Positions 34,984-43,131 of a DNA stretch of 64,000 nucleotides are shown here, piece by piece (positions within the stretch are counted from its first letter, which is position 1; every line of letters begins with the position of its first letter). The notes under the pieces were generated by a model that worked only from the letters and a program-made list of their open reading frames with translations, ran no database searches and was not told the DNA's origin. Origin of the DNA: Mycolicibacterium insubricum (lineage in GTDB: Bacteria; Actinomycetota; Actinomycetes; Mycobacteriales; Mycobacteriaceae); contig NZ_AP022618.1 in the NCBI RefSeq assembly GCF_010731615.1, forward strand, positions 1,736,001 to 1,800,000, written 5' to 3'. The translations under genes were made by a program, and so were the position numbers.

Positions 34984-35577
34984 CTAGCCCTGCTCCAGGC
35001 GGGCCGCGGCGAACGACGTGGCGAACGTCAGCACCTGATTGGCCAGCAGCTCAAGCTGATTGCTGACGGTGGCATCCGTGAGCGCTCCGCTCTCGTCCCA
35101 GATCGGGTCGGCGGAGTTGATCGCCACGCCCAGCGGGGTGGGCCAGGCGCGCAGCGAATGGCCGATGACCCGCAGTTGGCCCAGGGTGCCGACGGCGGCC
35201 TGCCAGCCGTAGGCGCAGGTAATCACCCCCCACGGGGTGTTGTCCAGGTAGACGCGTGGGTCGCTGCGCAGGTCCTCGATGTAGTCCAGGGCGTTCTTCA
35301 CCAGACCGGAGATCGCGCCGTGGTAGCCCGGGGAGGCGACGACGACGGCGTCCGCCTCGCGCAGCGAGGCCACCAGTTCGGCGGCCTTGGGGGTGCGCTC
35401 GAGGTTGTGCGGGGCGTACATCGGCAGGTCCAGCTCCGGTCCGCCGTACATCTTGGTGCGCCCGCCGAGGCGTTCCACGGCGTCCAGGCAGTGCTTGAGC
35501 GCACGTTCGGTCGAGGAGTCGGCACGCAACGTGCCGCCGATACCGACGACCAGGGGAGCCGAGGAAATGTTCGTCAC
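34984..35577 (-). CDS. NAD(P)H-dependent FMN reductase (flavodoxin fold)
   Basis: 197 residues. The flavodoxin-like fold is shown by VVGIGGTLRADSSTERALK, the GGPELDLPMY turn, and VVVASPGYHGAISGLVKNAL with the flavin-phosphate and ribityl contact segments. It can supply FMNH2 to two-component monooxygenases such as the HsaA-like protein at 43.1 kb. It lies downstream of the ring-cleavage operon on the same strand, but an 18-base hairpin separates the two. It is therefore either read through or transcribed on its own. Confidence 0.88.
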   Translation of the reverse strand: MTNISSAPLVVGIGGTLRADSSTERALKHCLDAVERLGGRTKMYGGPELDLPMYAPHNLERTPKAAELVASLREADAVVVASPGYHGAISGLVKNALDYIEDLRSDPRVYLDNTPWGVITCAYGWQAAVGTLGQLRVIGHSLRAWPTPLGVAINSADPIWDESGALTDATVSNQLELLANQVLTFATSFAAARLEQG

Positions 35578-35628
35578 GTTGATGGACTCCAGATAGGTGT
35601 GATGACTCAGGTGGAGCGGTCACCGCTG

Positions 35629-35672
35629 TGAGTGCGGATACGCAGACGATTGGTTCTGCGTATCCGCACTCA
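35629..35672. repeat. Perfect 18-base-pair inverted repeat with 8-base loop
   Basis: TGAGTGCGGATACGCAGA is followed after CGATTGGT by its exact reverse complement. It lies 6 bases beyond the stop of the SnoaL-like gene (minus strand) and 52 bases ahead of the FMN reductase start. The most likely role is a transcription terminator or attenuator at the end of the ring-cleavage operon. There is no T-tract. A protein-binding palindrome is the alternative. Confidence 0.8.
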
Positions 35673-35678
35673 TCGCAG

Positions 35679-36227
35679 TCAGCCTCCGGCGAGGATCGGG
35701 CTCACTTCCCAGGCGGGCGGCCGCTTCGGGTATTCGAAATCGACCTGCCAACGATCGGGATGTTTGGCCTCCGGGGTGGCCGCGAACGACAAGTGGGTGT
35801 GCAGGATCTTCCATTCGCCGTCGATCTTCTCGACGACATCGGTTTGCCGCATCTTCCACACGAACTGCGAACCGTCATCGAGTGTTCCCTCGTAGGTTTG
35901 GTTCATGTAGACAAATCCGACGCCGTTTTTCGCGAAGATCCGCATGTTGATCAGGCCGAGGTCGCCGACGAACTGAGGGCTGATGTAGTTGAACCACTTC
36001 AGCACGTCTTCGCCGAAGTACTGTCCGGGCGAGAGGATGTCGATGAAGCTCACGTCGGGATGATCGCTGTAGTGCCTGAGCGGAGCGTCGTAGGTCTTGA
36101 GCCACTCGTTGTTGTAGATGTGCTCTACGGTCTTCTCCATCGCGGCGATTTCCGCAACGTCTCGTGGATCGCTGTCGAACAGAGCGATCGGCTCATCGAA
36201 ATCTGGCTGCAGGTTTGGATGGGGCAT
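35679..36227 (-). CDS. SnoaL/NTF2-fold protein of the aromatic cluster
   Basis: 182 residues from ATG 36227, which has AAAGGAAG upstream; a longer frame exists but lacks a ribosome site. NTF2-fold features are DPRDVAEIAAMEKTVEHIYN, VSFIDILSPGQYFG, FAKNGVGFVYMNQTYEGTLD and WKILHTHLSFAAT. It is the last gene of the minus-strand operon that starts with the VOC dioxygenase, 35 bases after the FAD monooxygenase. An isomerase or hydratase-type auxiliary reaction on a ring-derived intermediate is inferred. Confidence 0.82.
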   Translation of the reverse strand: MPHPNLQPDFDEPIALFDSDPRDVAEIAAMEKTVEHIYNNEWLKTYDAPLRHYSDHPDVSFIDILSPGQYFGEDVLKWFNYISPQFVGDLGLINMRIFAKNGVGFVYMNQTYEGTLDDGSQFVWKMRQTDVVEKIDGEWKILHTHLSFAATPEAKHPDRWQVDFEYPKRPPAWEVSPILAGG

Positions 36228-36262
36228 GTTCTTCCTTTCAACGGGGTGGGTTGCTGCGTTTT

Positions 36263-38026
36263 CTAACGGTGCAAGACGGCGCCTAGCGCGTCGATGAGCG
36301 TTTCGGCGGATTCGTTCGAAAGGGCTGCGCTTCGCCAGGCGACAATGTTGTCGGGCCGGACCAGGATGGCCCCGTCGGAGTGAATCCCGCTGAGCGGTCC
36401 CCACATTCCGTCGACGTCTTGATAGTCCTGCCCGATGGACGCGGTGGAGATCTCGATCCCGAACGCCTTCGCTGCCGCTTCCGCCGCAGGCTTCCAGCCT
36501 TGGCCGTCAGGACCTGCGATCAGGACGAACCGACCGTCGTTGCCAACCAGGTCGTGGGTAGAAATGCGGCTTCCGTCGTGCTCCAGCCAGGCATGCGGAA
36601 GCCGGTGTCCGGGCCGTGTCGTCGGATGGTAGACCGACCCCATCGGATCGACGGGCGGTGCTTCGGAGCCGTCCGGCACAAATGCGCCACTGGGATAGGC
36701 GATGCCCAGTTCCAGGTCGTGGGCCTGGAACTCGGTGCGCTGCGTGCTGACCACCTCGGCGAATCGCGCGCGCCGTGACGCGCCCATCGGCGTATCGGAG
36801 AAGAAGATCTCGAAGACGGCGCGATGCATCTCTGGCGGTACCGGGACCGGGAGAAGTCCGATGCCGGCGTCGACTACGAAATGGTTCTGCATGGTGAACA
36901 GCGCCCAGTCAACGATGCGCATCCCGGCTGGTTGTCGTTCGGCGCCGTAGCTCTCCAGCAGGGCTGGTCCACTCTGCCCCTTGAGGACGGCGGCGAGTTT
37001 CCATGCCAGATTCTGGGCGTCCTGGACACAGGTGTTCATCCCCAGACCAGTTGTTGGCGGGTGCCGGTGCACGGAGTCGCCGACCAGGAAAACCCGGCCC
37101 TGAGAGTATTTGTCGGCGACCGAACCCTGTACGGACCAGTGGCTTACCCGGAGGATCTCGATCGGAATGTCGCCGACGCCGAGGAGCTCACGGATCTTGG
37201 CCAAGATCGCTTGCTCGTCGAGATTCGAGTCGTCGGTCGGCAGGAACGCAAAATGGAAGGCCCATTCTTCGGAGTGTTTGCCCCAGGTTGGGCCCATCTG
37301 CACCATGTTCCCTCCGGAGGGGTATGACCCCGCTTCAGGATTGATGAAATGGGCGATCAGGACGTCGTCCTCCCACCACTGGGAGAAGTCGGCCTTGAGA
37401 TGGGCCGTGACGATGTCCAGCAAGTCGTGGGCGCCAACCATGCTGGCACCGATCAACTGGCCGATGGTCTTGCCGCCGTCCGCCCCGACGAGATAGTCAG
37501 CGGTCACGGTGAAGGTGTCGCCTGTCGCGCGGTTCAGGATCGTCGCGGTGACCGCGTCTTCGTCTTGCGTCATCGCGGTCAGTTCGTGGTTGAACAGGAC
37601 ACAGCCTGGTGCGCGCTCCTCGGCATGTGCGCGCATGATGGGTTCGAGCCGCAACTGCGGATAGTTGGTCGATGGGCATGGGCTGTCCTGTTCGTACTGC
37701 TCGGTGAGGCGTCCGCCGCCGAAACAGTCCATCTTGTGGAAGCGCTTGCGCTGTAGCGGCCCATCGCCGGCAAGGGTGGTCTGCCAGATCACGGACGCCA
37801 TGTTCGGCACCGGCGCCCCCACCCTGTAGACGTCTTCGGCCAGGCCGAACTGTCGGAACAGCTCCATCGCCCGTTGGTTCAGGTAGTGGGCCTTGGGAAG
37901 GATCGAAGTACTTTCGTGCCGCTCGACGAGAATATGTTTGATCTCGTAGTGCGACAGCATGATCGACGTCATCAGGCCCGACGCGCCTCCGCCGACGATC
38001 AGGACAGGGACCGTGGTGTCTGACAT
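36263..38026 (-). CDS. FAD-dependent aromatic hydroxylase (TfdB/PheA type)
   Basis: 587 residues. A class A flavoprotein monooxygenase: dinucleotide motif VLIVGGGASGLMTSIML at the start, the LVGADGGKT (DG) motif, and GDSVHRHPPTTGLGMNTCVQ (GD motif contacting FAD). A C-terminal thioredoxin-like domain of phenol-hydroxylase relatives follows (FVLIAGPDGQGWK, ILVRPDNIVAWRS). It hydroxylates a phenolic ring using NAD(P)H and O2, preparing it for the extradiol enzyme in the same operon. Its start overlaps the ligase gene by 28 bases. Confidence 0.9.
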   Translation of the reverse strand: MSDTTVPVLIVGGGASGLMTSIMLSHYEIKHILVERHESTSILPKAHYLNQRAMELFRQFGLAEDVYRVGAPVPNMASVIWQTTLAGDGPLQRKRFHKMDCFGGGRLTEQYEQDSPCPSTNYPQLRLEPIMRAHAEERAPGCVLFNHELTAMTQDEDAVTATILNRATGDTFTVTADYLVGADGGKTIGQLIGASMVGAHDLLDIVTAHLKADFSQWWEDDVLIAHFINPEAGSYPSGGNMVQMGPTWGKHSEEWAFHFAFLPTDDSNLDEQAILAKIRELLGVGDIPIEILRVSHWSVQGSVADKYSQGRVFLVGDSVHRHPPTTGLGMNTCVQDAQNLAWKLAAVLKGQSGPALLESYGAERQPAGMRIVDWALFTMQNHFVVDAGIGLLPVPVPPEMHRAVFEIFFSDTPMGASRRARFAEVVSTQRTEFQAHDLELGIAYPSGAFVPDGSEAPPVDPMGSVYHPTTRPGHRLPHAWLEHDGSRISTHDLVGNDGRFVLIAGPDGQGWKPAAEAAAKAFGIEISTASIGQDYQDVDGMWGPLSGIHSDGAILVRPDNIVAWRSAALSNESAETLIDALGAVLHR

Positions 38027-40026
38027 GGTTGCTTACCTTTCTGCAAGACCGTGGATGGTGCGAAGCGCGTTGCCAGCTCTTCGAAGATGTCCAGCGCGCG
38101 GGGATTGCGGACGGCGCCGTCGGACACGGCGGTGTCACGGGGGGCGCCCATGAGCAGGCGTTTGACTGGAACTTCAAGCTTCTTGCCGGTGAGGTTGTAG
38201 GGGACTTCAGGGACCTGGAGGATCTCGTCCGGCTTGTGTCGTGGTGACAGGCGCTGGCGGAGTCGAGCACCGATGCGGTCGCGGGTCTCGTAGTCGAGGG
38301 TGCTCTGGTCGCTTAGTTGCACGAACAAGAGCAGGGAACCCAGTCCGCCTGCAGGATCATCGACGTGGACCACGAGGCTATCGGTGATTTCGGGTAGATC
38401 CTCGAGTGCGGAATAGAATTCGCTGGTTCCGAGCCGGACGCCGCCCCGGTTGAGGGTGCCGTCGGATCGGCCGCTGATGACGCAGCCGCCGGTTCGGCTG
38501 AAGGTGATCCAATCGCCGTGCCGCCATTGGCCCGGGTAGTGGTCGAAGTAGGCGCTTCGGTACTTCTGTCCGTCCGGGTCGTTCCAGAAGCACACCGGCA
38601 TGGAGGGCATTGGAGCCGAGATGACAAGTTCGCCGACTTCATCGACGACCGGGTTGCCGGAGGGGTCCAGAGCGTGGGCAAATACCCCTAGTGCCGGCGC
38701 GGTGATTTCGCCTGCGCGCACTGGCAGCAACGGTGTTCCGCCGACGAAGGAGGTGCAGACGTCGGTGCCTCCGCTGCTTGACTGCAGGTAGATGTCGGGA
38801 CCGACGGTCTCGTAGACCCACCGGAATCCGGATGCGGGCAGGGGGGACCCGGTAGATGTCATTGCCCGTAGCTTGGTCAGATCGAATTTTTCGGCCGGTC
38901 GTAGTCCGGCCTTTCGACATCCCATGAGAAAGGCAGCGCCGGCGCCGAACACCGTGACACCGCGCTGTTCGACGATCTGCCACAGCAAGTCTGGTGTGGG
39001 GAAGGACGGGTCACCGTCGAACAGCACGATGGATGCACCGAGCAACAGTGCAGACACTTGGATGTTCCACATCACCCAGGTCGTGGTGCAGTAAACGAAG
39101 TAAGTGTCATCGGGGCCGATATCGGAATGCAGCCCGAGAGATTTCTGCAGTTCGAGGGTGATCCCGCCGTGGCCGTGCACGATGGCCTTCGGAAGTCCCG
39201 TGGTACCGGAGGAGAACAGCACCCACAGCGGGTGATCGAAGGCGACCCGGAGATAGGCCGGCTGCGCAGGTTCTGCGACGAGTTCGTCCCACCCGGTCAC
39301 ATCCGGAAGAGCCAGCCCTAGGTAGGGAATCTGTATGGTGACGTCTGCCGTTGATAGCGCGCAACGAATGGCCGAGACTTCTTCGGTGCGCTCGATCATC
39401 TTGTCGCCGTAGCGATAGCCGTCCACGGTGATGAACACCTTCGGCTCGAGCTGCTTCAGACGGTCGATGACGCTGTCGACACCCAGCTCGGGTGCGCAAA
39501 CCGCCCAGATGGCGCCGATGCTGGTGGCGGCGAGCATTGCGACCAACGTTTCGGGGATGTTGGGCAGATAGCCGACGACTCGGTCGCCCGGCTGGACTCC
39601 GAGTCTTCGTAGTCCGGCTGCAGCGCGCGCCACCTGGTCGCGGAGTTGTCCACGGGTCAGGGTGATGGGATCTCGGGTCTGGGAGATGGCGGTCAGAACC
39701 AGTTGCTCGGCGTCCCCGCGGAGCATGTTTTCGGCGTAATTGAGCCGTACGTCGGGAAACCACTGTGCGCCGGGCATCGATTCGTCGACGAGGACCCGCG
39801 TGGGATCACCGTCAGAGATGATGTCGAAGTAGTCCCAGACGGCTCGCCAGAACGCGGAACGTTCGGCAATCGACCATTGCCACAGTCCGGGGTACCCGGC
39901 GGAGTCGAGTGCGCCGCGCGCCACTATCTGCCTGGCAAATTGGGCCATTCGGCTGTCCGTGAGCATGCGGGACGGAGGCTCCCAGAGCACCTCGGCCTCG
40001 GACTCCAGTGGCGGCACAGTGCTCAT
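37999..40026 (-). CDS. Acetoacetyl-CoA synthetase-like acyl-CoA ligase
   Basis: 675 residues, matching the acetoacetyl-CoA synthetase branch of the ANL superfamily. Features are an ACS N-terminal domain (LWQWSIAERSAFWRAVWDYF), the P-loop LFSSGTTGLPKAIVHGHGG, SSGGTDVCTSF, HGDWITF, and the C-terminal lysine in YNLTGKKLEVPVKRLL. It activates a short keto- or carboxylic acid with ATP and CoA. In this operon it would activate an acid released after ring cleavage. It overlaps the FAH gene by four bases and the hydroxylase by 28. Confidence 0.9.
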   Translation of the reverse strand: MSTVPPLESEAEVLWEPPSRMLTDSRMAQFARQIVARGALDSAGYPGLWQWSIAERSAFWRAVWDYFDIISDGDPTRVLVDESMPGAQWFPDVRLNYAENMLRGDAEQLVLTAISQTRDPITLTRGQLRDQVARAAAGLRRLGVQPGDRVVGYLPNIPETLVAMLAATSIGAIWAVCAPELGVDSVIDRLKQLEPKVFITVDGYRYGDKMIERTEEVSAIRCALSTADVTIQIPYLGLALPDVTGWDELVAEPAQPAYLRVAFDHPLWVLFSSGTTGLPKAIVHGHGGITLELQKSLGLHSDIGPDDTYFVYCTTTWVMWNIQVSALLLGASIVLFDGDPSFPTPDLLWQIVEQRGVTVFGAGAAFLMGCRKAGLRPAEKFDLTKLRAMTSTGSPLPASGFRWVYETVGPDIYLQSSSGGTDVCTSFVGGTPLLPVRAGEITAPALGVFAHALDPSGNPVVDEVGELVISAPMPSMPVCFWNDPDGQKYRSAYFDHYPGQWRHGDWITFSRTGGCVISGRSDGTLNRGGVRLGTSEFYSALEDLPEITDSLVVHVDDPAGGLGSLLLFVQLSDQSTLDYETRDRIGARLRQRLSPRHKPDEILQVPEVPYNLTGKKLEVPVKRLLMGAPRDTAVSDGAVRNPRALDIFEELATRFAPSTVLQKGKQPCQTPRSLS

Positions 40027-40877
40027 CTGGGAGCCTCGGCGGCGATCATTCGGTGCCGCATGGTGCCGATTCCTTCGACCGTCGTCTGCAGCTCATCGCC
40101 GGGCGCCAGATAGCGCGGGGGGTTGAGGGCAAAGCCGATCCCGGAGGGAGTGCCGGTGAAGATCACGTCGCCGGGCAGCAGGGGAAGGATTTCCGATAGG
40201 TAGGAGACCAGTGTTGGCACCGAGAAGATGAGGTCTCCGGTTCGGCCCAACTGCACTTGCTCGTCACCGATGGAACAGCTGACCTCCAGGTCATCGGGGT
40301 TACAGAATTCCTCGGGTGTTACCAGTGCGGGGCCCAGTGGGGCGAATCCCGGGTGTGATTTTGCGAGGCTGAACTGCTGGGGGGCGGGCGGTTTCACCTG
40401 AAGATCGCGTTCGGAGAGATCCTGGCCGGCGGTCAAGCCCGCGACATGGCCCCACGCCTGCGAACGGGGAACCCTTTCCGCCCTGCGGCCGATCACGGCA
40501 ACGAGCTCTACCTCCCAGTCCACCGATCCGGGCGGCATCGTGATGTCGGTATACGGTCCGGTGATCGAGGAAACGAACTTGGTGAACACCATCGGGGTGT
40601 CGGGAATGTCGACCCCCGTCTCCTCAGCGTGGCTGCGATAGTTCAGTCCAATCGCGAAGATCTGGCGTGGAGTACCCACGGGGGCTTGCAGTTCCGTGGG
40701 ATCGAACGCGTGGCCTTCGACTTCGCCGAGCTCGTTGGCCCATTCTCGGAACTCCTCCCACCGGTCAAGTACGTCCTGGAACTGCGCGGAGAACCTCCCG
40801 TTGCTGGTCTGCTCGACATCGACAGCGAGCCCGTCGCGCTCCAGGGCGACCCTGCCGGCCAGATTGATCAAGCGCAT
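40023..40877 (-). CDS. Fumarylacetoacetate hydrolase-family protein
   Basis: 284 residues. The FAH C-terminal fold is clear: IFAIGLNYRSHAEE with the catalytic His, then the metal-binding acidic residues in VDWEVELVAVIG and AGQDLSERDLQ. The closing VIFTGTPSGIGFALNPPRYL and GIGTMRHRMI follow. Members cleave acylpyruvates or hydrate and decarboxylate meta-cleavage products. It follows the VOC dioxygenase by 19 bases and overlaps the ligase start, so it probably acts on the ring-fission product. Confidence 0.92.
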   Translation of the reverse strand: MRLINLAGRVALERDGLAVDVEQTSNGRFSAQFQDVLDRWEEFREWANELGEVEGHAFDPTELQAPVGTPRQIFAIGLNYRSHAEETGVDIPDTPMVFTKFVSSITGPYTDITMPPGSVDWEVELVAVIGRRAERVPRSQAWGHVAGLTAGQDLSERDLQVKPPAPQQFSLAKSHPGFAPLGPALVTPEEFCNPDDLEVSCSIGDEQVQLGRTGDLIFSVPTLVSYLSEILPLLPGDVIFTGTPSGIGFALNPPRYLAPGDELQTTVEGIGTMRHRMIAAEAPR

Positions 40878-40896
40878 GCTGCCCTCGGCTCCTTGG

Positions 40897-41469
40897 TTAA
40901 ACGGTGGTGAGAAGTTCGAACGGATTCACCTGAGCGGTGGTCTTGGCCCAGGCGCGGGTGGTGAGCTCCGGCTCCGGAGTCCCGCTTCGGTAGGCCCTGA
41001 TCAATTCGTCGACGTCGAAACTGGGCCCGATCGGGTCGGCCGCATACTCGGGACCGTTCATGTAGTCGGTCGCCTGCTCGGGTGTGTCGAAGTTGTCGAT
41101 CTGAAGCTCGACCATGTTTCCGTCCGGGTCGCGGTAGTAGATAGAGGTGGTCAGACCGTGTTGCACCGGAACACGTGGATGGATGCCGAGGGATTGCAGT
41201 TCCAGGTACTTGTCGAGGAGATCGCCCAGGTTGGGGAAGGTGAAAGCCGAATGTGCCATCCCGATCGTTAGCGGTGTGCGTTCGGTGAGTACCCCGGGAG
41301 GCAGTCCGAGCAGTGCTACGCGGTGGTGCTCCTCGTCGAATGTCAGGAAGCACATCGAGGCGTTCTCGTAAACGGCATGCGCGCCAAGAACGTTCAGGTA
41401 CCAATCCCGCATGGTGGGCAGCTGGGTGGTCTGCAATACAAAGTGGGCGAGGCGGGGTCGCACGGTCAT
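40897..41469 (-). CDS. VOC-family extradiol-type dioxygenase
   Basis: 190 residues from ATG 41469, with TTGGAG upstream; the longer frame to 41532 has no ribosome site. It has a single vicinal-oxygen-chelate module pair with the expected metal ligands: His in RLAHFVLQTT, His in GMAHSAFTF, and Glu in RDPDGNMVELQIDNF. This matches the short extradiol (biphenyl-2,3-diol-type) dioxygenases; a glyoxalase role is possible. It is the first gene of the operon, 130 bases downstream of a promoter whose -35 is buried in operator 3. Confidence 0.87.
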   Translation of the reverse strand: MTVRPRLAHFVLQTTQLPTMRDWYLNVLGAHAVYENASMCFLTFDEEHHRVALLGLPPGVLTERTPLTIGMAHSAFTFPNLGDLLDKYLELQSLGIHPRVPVQHGLTTSIYYRDPDGNMVELQIDNFDTPEQATDYMNGPEYAADPIGPSFDVDELIRAYRSGTPEPELTTRAWAKTTAQVNPFELLTTV

Positions 41470-41598
41470 CGTTGGCTCCAAGTTGACGGCTGTGGTGTTT
41501 GCGGGCGTGGGCAATGGCGTGGAGCACACCACGTGGAAGGGGATTCCTCCGCGGCGGCTGTGGTCGGGCCCCTGTGCTCCCTGGGCGTATGCAGGGTC

Positions 41599-41630
41599 AG
41601 AGTAGATGGATATTGATTTCTAGTCAATGA
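41599..41630 (-). promoter_or_regulatory. Operator 3 and promoter of the ring-cleavage operon
   Basis: On the minus strand AGTCATTGA-CTAGAAA-TCAAT has perfect ATTGA/TCAAT arms (41612-41628). -35 TTGACT (41622-41627) lies inside it; a 17-base spacer leads to -10 TACTCT (41599-41604). The TetR gene starts 88 bases away on the other strand, so one operator can serve both genes. Confidence 0.68.
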
Positions 41631-41715
41631 CTTGAAGTCGGGATTCTGTGGTTTGATGGTCAGTATTCTGGGCTGGCATCTAGACGGGGAGCCGCACGGG
41701 CGTGGAAGGGTGATT

Positions 41716-42372
41716 GTGAGCACCAAGACGGAACCATCTGCCCGAAAGGCGCAGGCCGAAGAGACTCGGCGCCGGATTCTCGACGTGGCGCTGGAGGCGT
41801 TTTCTGCGACGCACTACGAGGCCGTCGCCGTCAGTGACATCGCTGCTTCGGCGGGGGTTGCTCATGGGCTGCTGTTCCACTACTTCAAAAACAAGCGCGG
41901 CCTCTATCTCGCGGCCATGGAGGAGGCGGCCCGGGAGTTCGACGCGGCGCACCAGGACGATCCGGAGCTGCCGCCCGGTGTCCAGATGCGGCAGAGATTT
42001 TGTAGCCAGTTCGCGTACTTGGCGCGCCATCGGGGGCTGGCGACCCGACTGGTGCTCGGCGGGCGAGGTGCCGACCCGGAGGCGTGGTCGTTCTTCGAAC
42101 AGCAGCGCTGGCACCAGATTGACCGGGGGTGTGTGGCGCTGGGTTTGGATCCCGAAAAGCCCGCGCTGCGCATGATGCTTCGGGCCTCGACCGCTGCCGT
42201 GGATTCGGTCGCCGCGTTCTGGCATCAGAACGGCGAGTTGTTCGATGTGGATGCGCTGGCCGAGGTGCTGTTCGAGCAGACTGTCGCCGCGCTGCGTGGC
42301 GCGGCCCAGCTCGATCCCACTCTGCAGCCCGCGGTAGACCGGGCGATTCGGCAGCTGCGCGAATCGGCGTAG
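41716..42372 (+). CDS. TetR-family repressor, proposed master regulator of the catabolic regulon
   Basis: 218 residues from GTG 41716 with GGAAGG six bases upstream; the longer frame from 41632 runs through the promoter. The TetR HTH is present: RRRILDVALEAFSATHYEAV, then SDIAASAGVAHGLLFHYFKN. A long helical ligand domain ends VDRAIRQLRESA. It is divergent from the VOC-FAH-ligase-hydroxylase operon across operator 3. The same operator recurs at 14.55, 14.70 and 42.51 kb, so this is the best candidate for controlling all four promoters. The ligand is unknown. Confidence 0.88.
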   Translation: MSTKTEPSARKAQAEETRRRILDVALEAFSATHYEAVAVSDIAASAGVAHGLLFHYFKNKRGLYLAAMEEAAREFDAAHQDDPELPPGVQMRQRFCSQFAYLARHRGLATRLVLGGRGADPEAWSFFEQQRWHQIDRGCVALGLDPEKPALRMMLRASTAAVDSVAAFWHQNGELFDVDALAEVLFEQTVAALRGAAQLDPTLQPAVDRAIRQLRESA

Positions 42373-42504
42373 GCGCCTTTCGGGCCGGCTCGGCAGCTTC
42401 GGGTCAGCCTGGTTCTCATTTCGTTGCCGGGGTTGGCCCTTGTCCGGTCGACGGGTTCCGGCTGCTCTCAACAGGTCGTGGGATCCCCTCCGCCATTAAT
42501 CGAC

Positions 42505-42542
42505 TCAAAGTCATTGACAATGAGTCAACGATAGGCGACCAT
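42505..42542 (+). promoter_or_regulatory. Operator 4 and promoter of the flavin-monooxygenase unit
   Basis: AGTCATTGA-CAATGAG-TCAAC (arms from 42513 to 42529) overlaps a perfect -35 TTGACA (42514-42519). A 17-base spacer leads to GACCAT (42537-42542). It also contains the exact palindrome TCATTG-A-CAATGA. The flanking CGACTCAAAG is identical to that before operator 2. Confidence 0.6.
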
Positions 42543-42635
42543 GGGTCTTGCATCGCCGGTTGACGGCTCGCCGGAGATGCGGCCGGCGTAGTTGCGTATC
42601 CCGAGGGGCGCGCTCGCTCCTACTTGGGAGGCAAG

Positions 42636-43094
42636 ATGAGTGTGTGTGTCGACGGTGTTCCCGGACGTCGCGTCAATGCCGAAGCCGCCGTTGATCTTTG
42701 CCGCTTATCAGGTGTCGCTCCCGTTTCCGTCATCCCCGAACGGGCCGCTGACGATGGGGCGATCATGCGGATGCCCGTGCCCAAGCATCCCGCTGCGCCT
42801 TGCGACTTTCCTCTGCTCACAATCGAGCATGAGAGTCGTTGCTGTTCAAGTGGGTTCGAGGAAACTCGTGTATCCGAGGCCGCGAAATCGTCGCTGTCGA
42901 TGCGGTTCGAGAACCGCCCGTTGACCGGGTACTGGGACCGGCCCGACCGTGCCGAGAATGTTGCCCTGATCGTCGGTGAGGTCCGCGATGACTTTCTTGT
43001 TCGGGTGCAGCACCGTTTAGCCCCCGCCCCCAGCCCCCGCCAAAAGCCGGGCCAACCGTCGTCGTGGCCGCTACTTCTTGCGGCCTCGCACTAG
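42636..43094 (+). pseudogene. Decayed ribBA-like flavin biosynthesis gene
   Basis: The frame opens with ATG 42636 behind a good GGGAGG site but encodes only scraps of a RibB-RibA fusion. NAEAAVDLCRLSGVAPVSVI and DDGAIMRMP followed by PLLTIE match the second half of DHBP synthase. After a gap, TGYWDRPDRAENVALIVGEV and DFLVRVQHR match the start of the GTP cyclohydrolase II domain. The frame then degenerates into Pro-rich sequence and stops at 43094. RibB N-terminus and nearly all RibA are missing. It sits between operator 4 and the FMN-dependent monooxygenase, which suggests a former dedicated flavin supply. The 42373-42504 and 43095-43131 stretches hold nothing further. Confidence 0.6.
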
Positions 43095-43131
43095 ATCGTT
43101 TCCACGTTTCTATCGAGAAAGGTAATTGTCC

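Noticed and set aside
35629..35672. Hairpin as phage attachment site or IS end
   Set aside because: No integrase or transposase nearby and no flanking direct repeat was seen; position after a stop codon fits a terminator better.
42620..42820. 66-residue minus-strand frame at the ribBA remnant
   Set aside because: Antisense to recognisable RibB residues, with no ribosome site or motif of its own.
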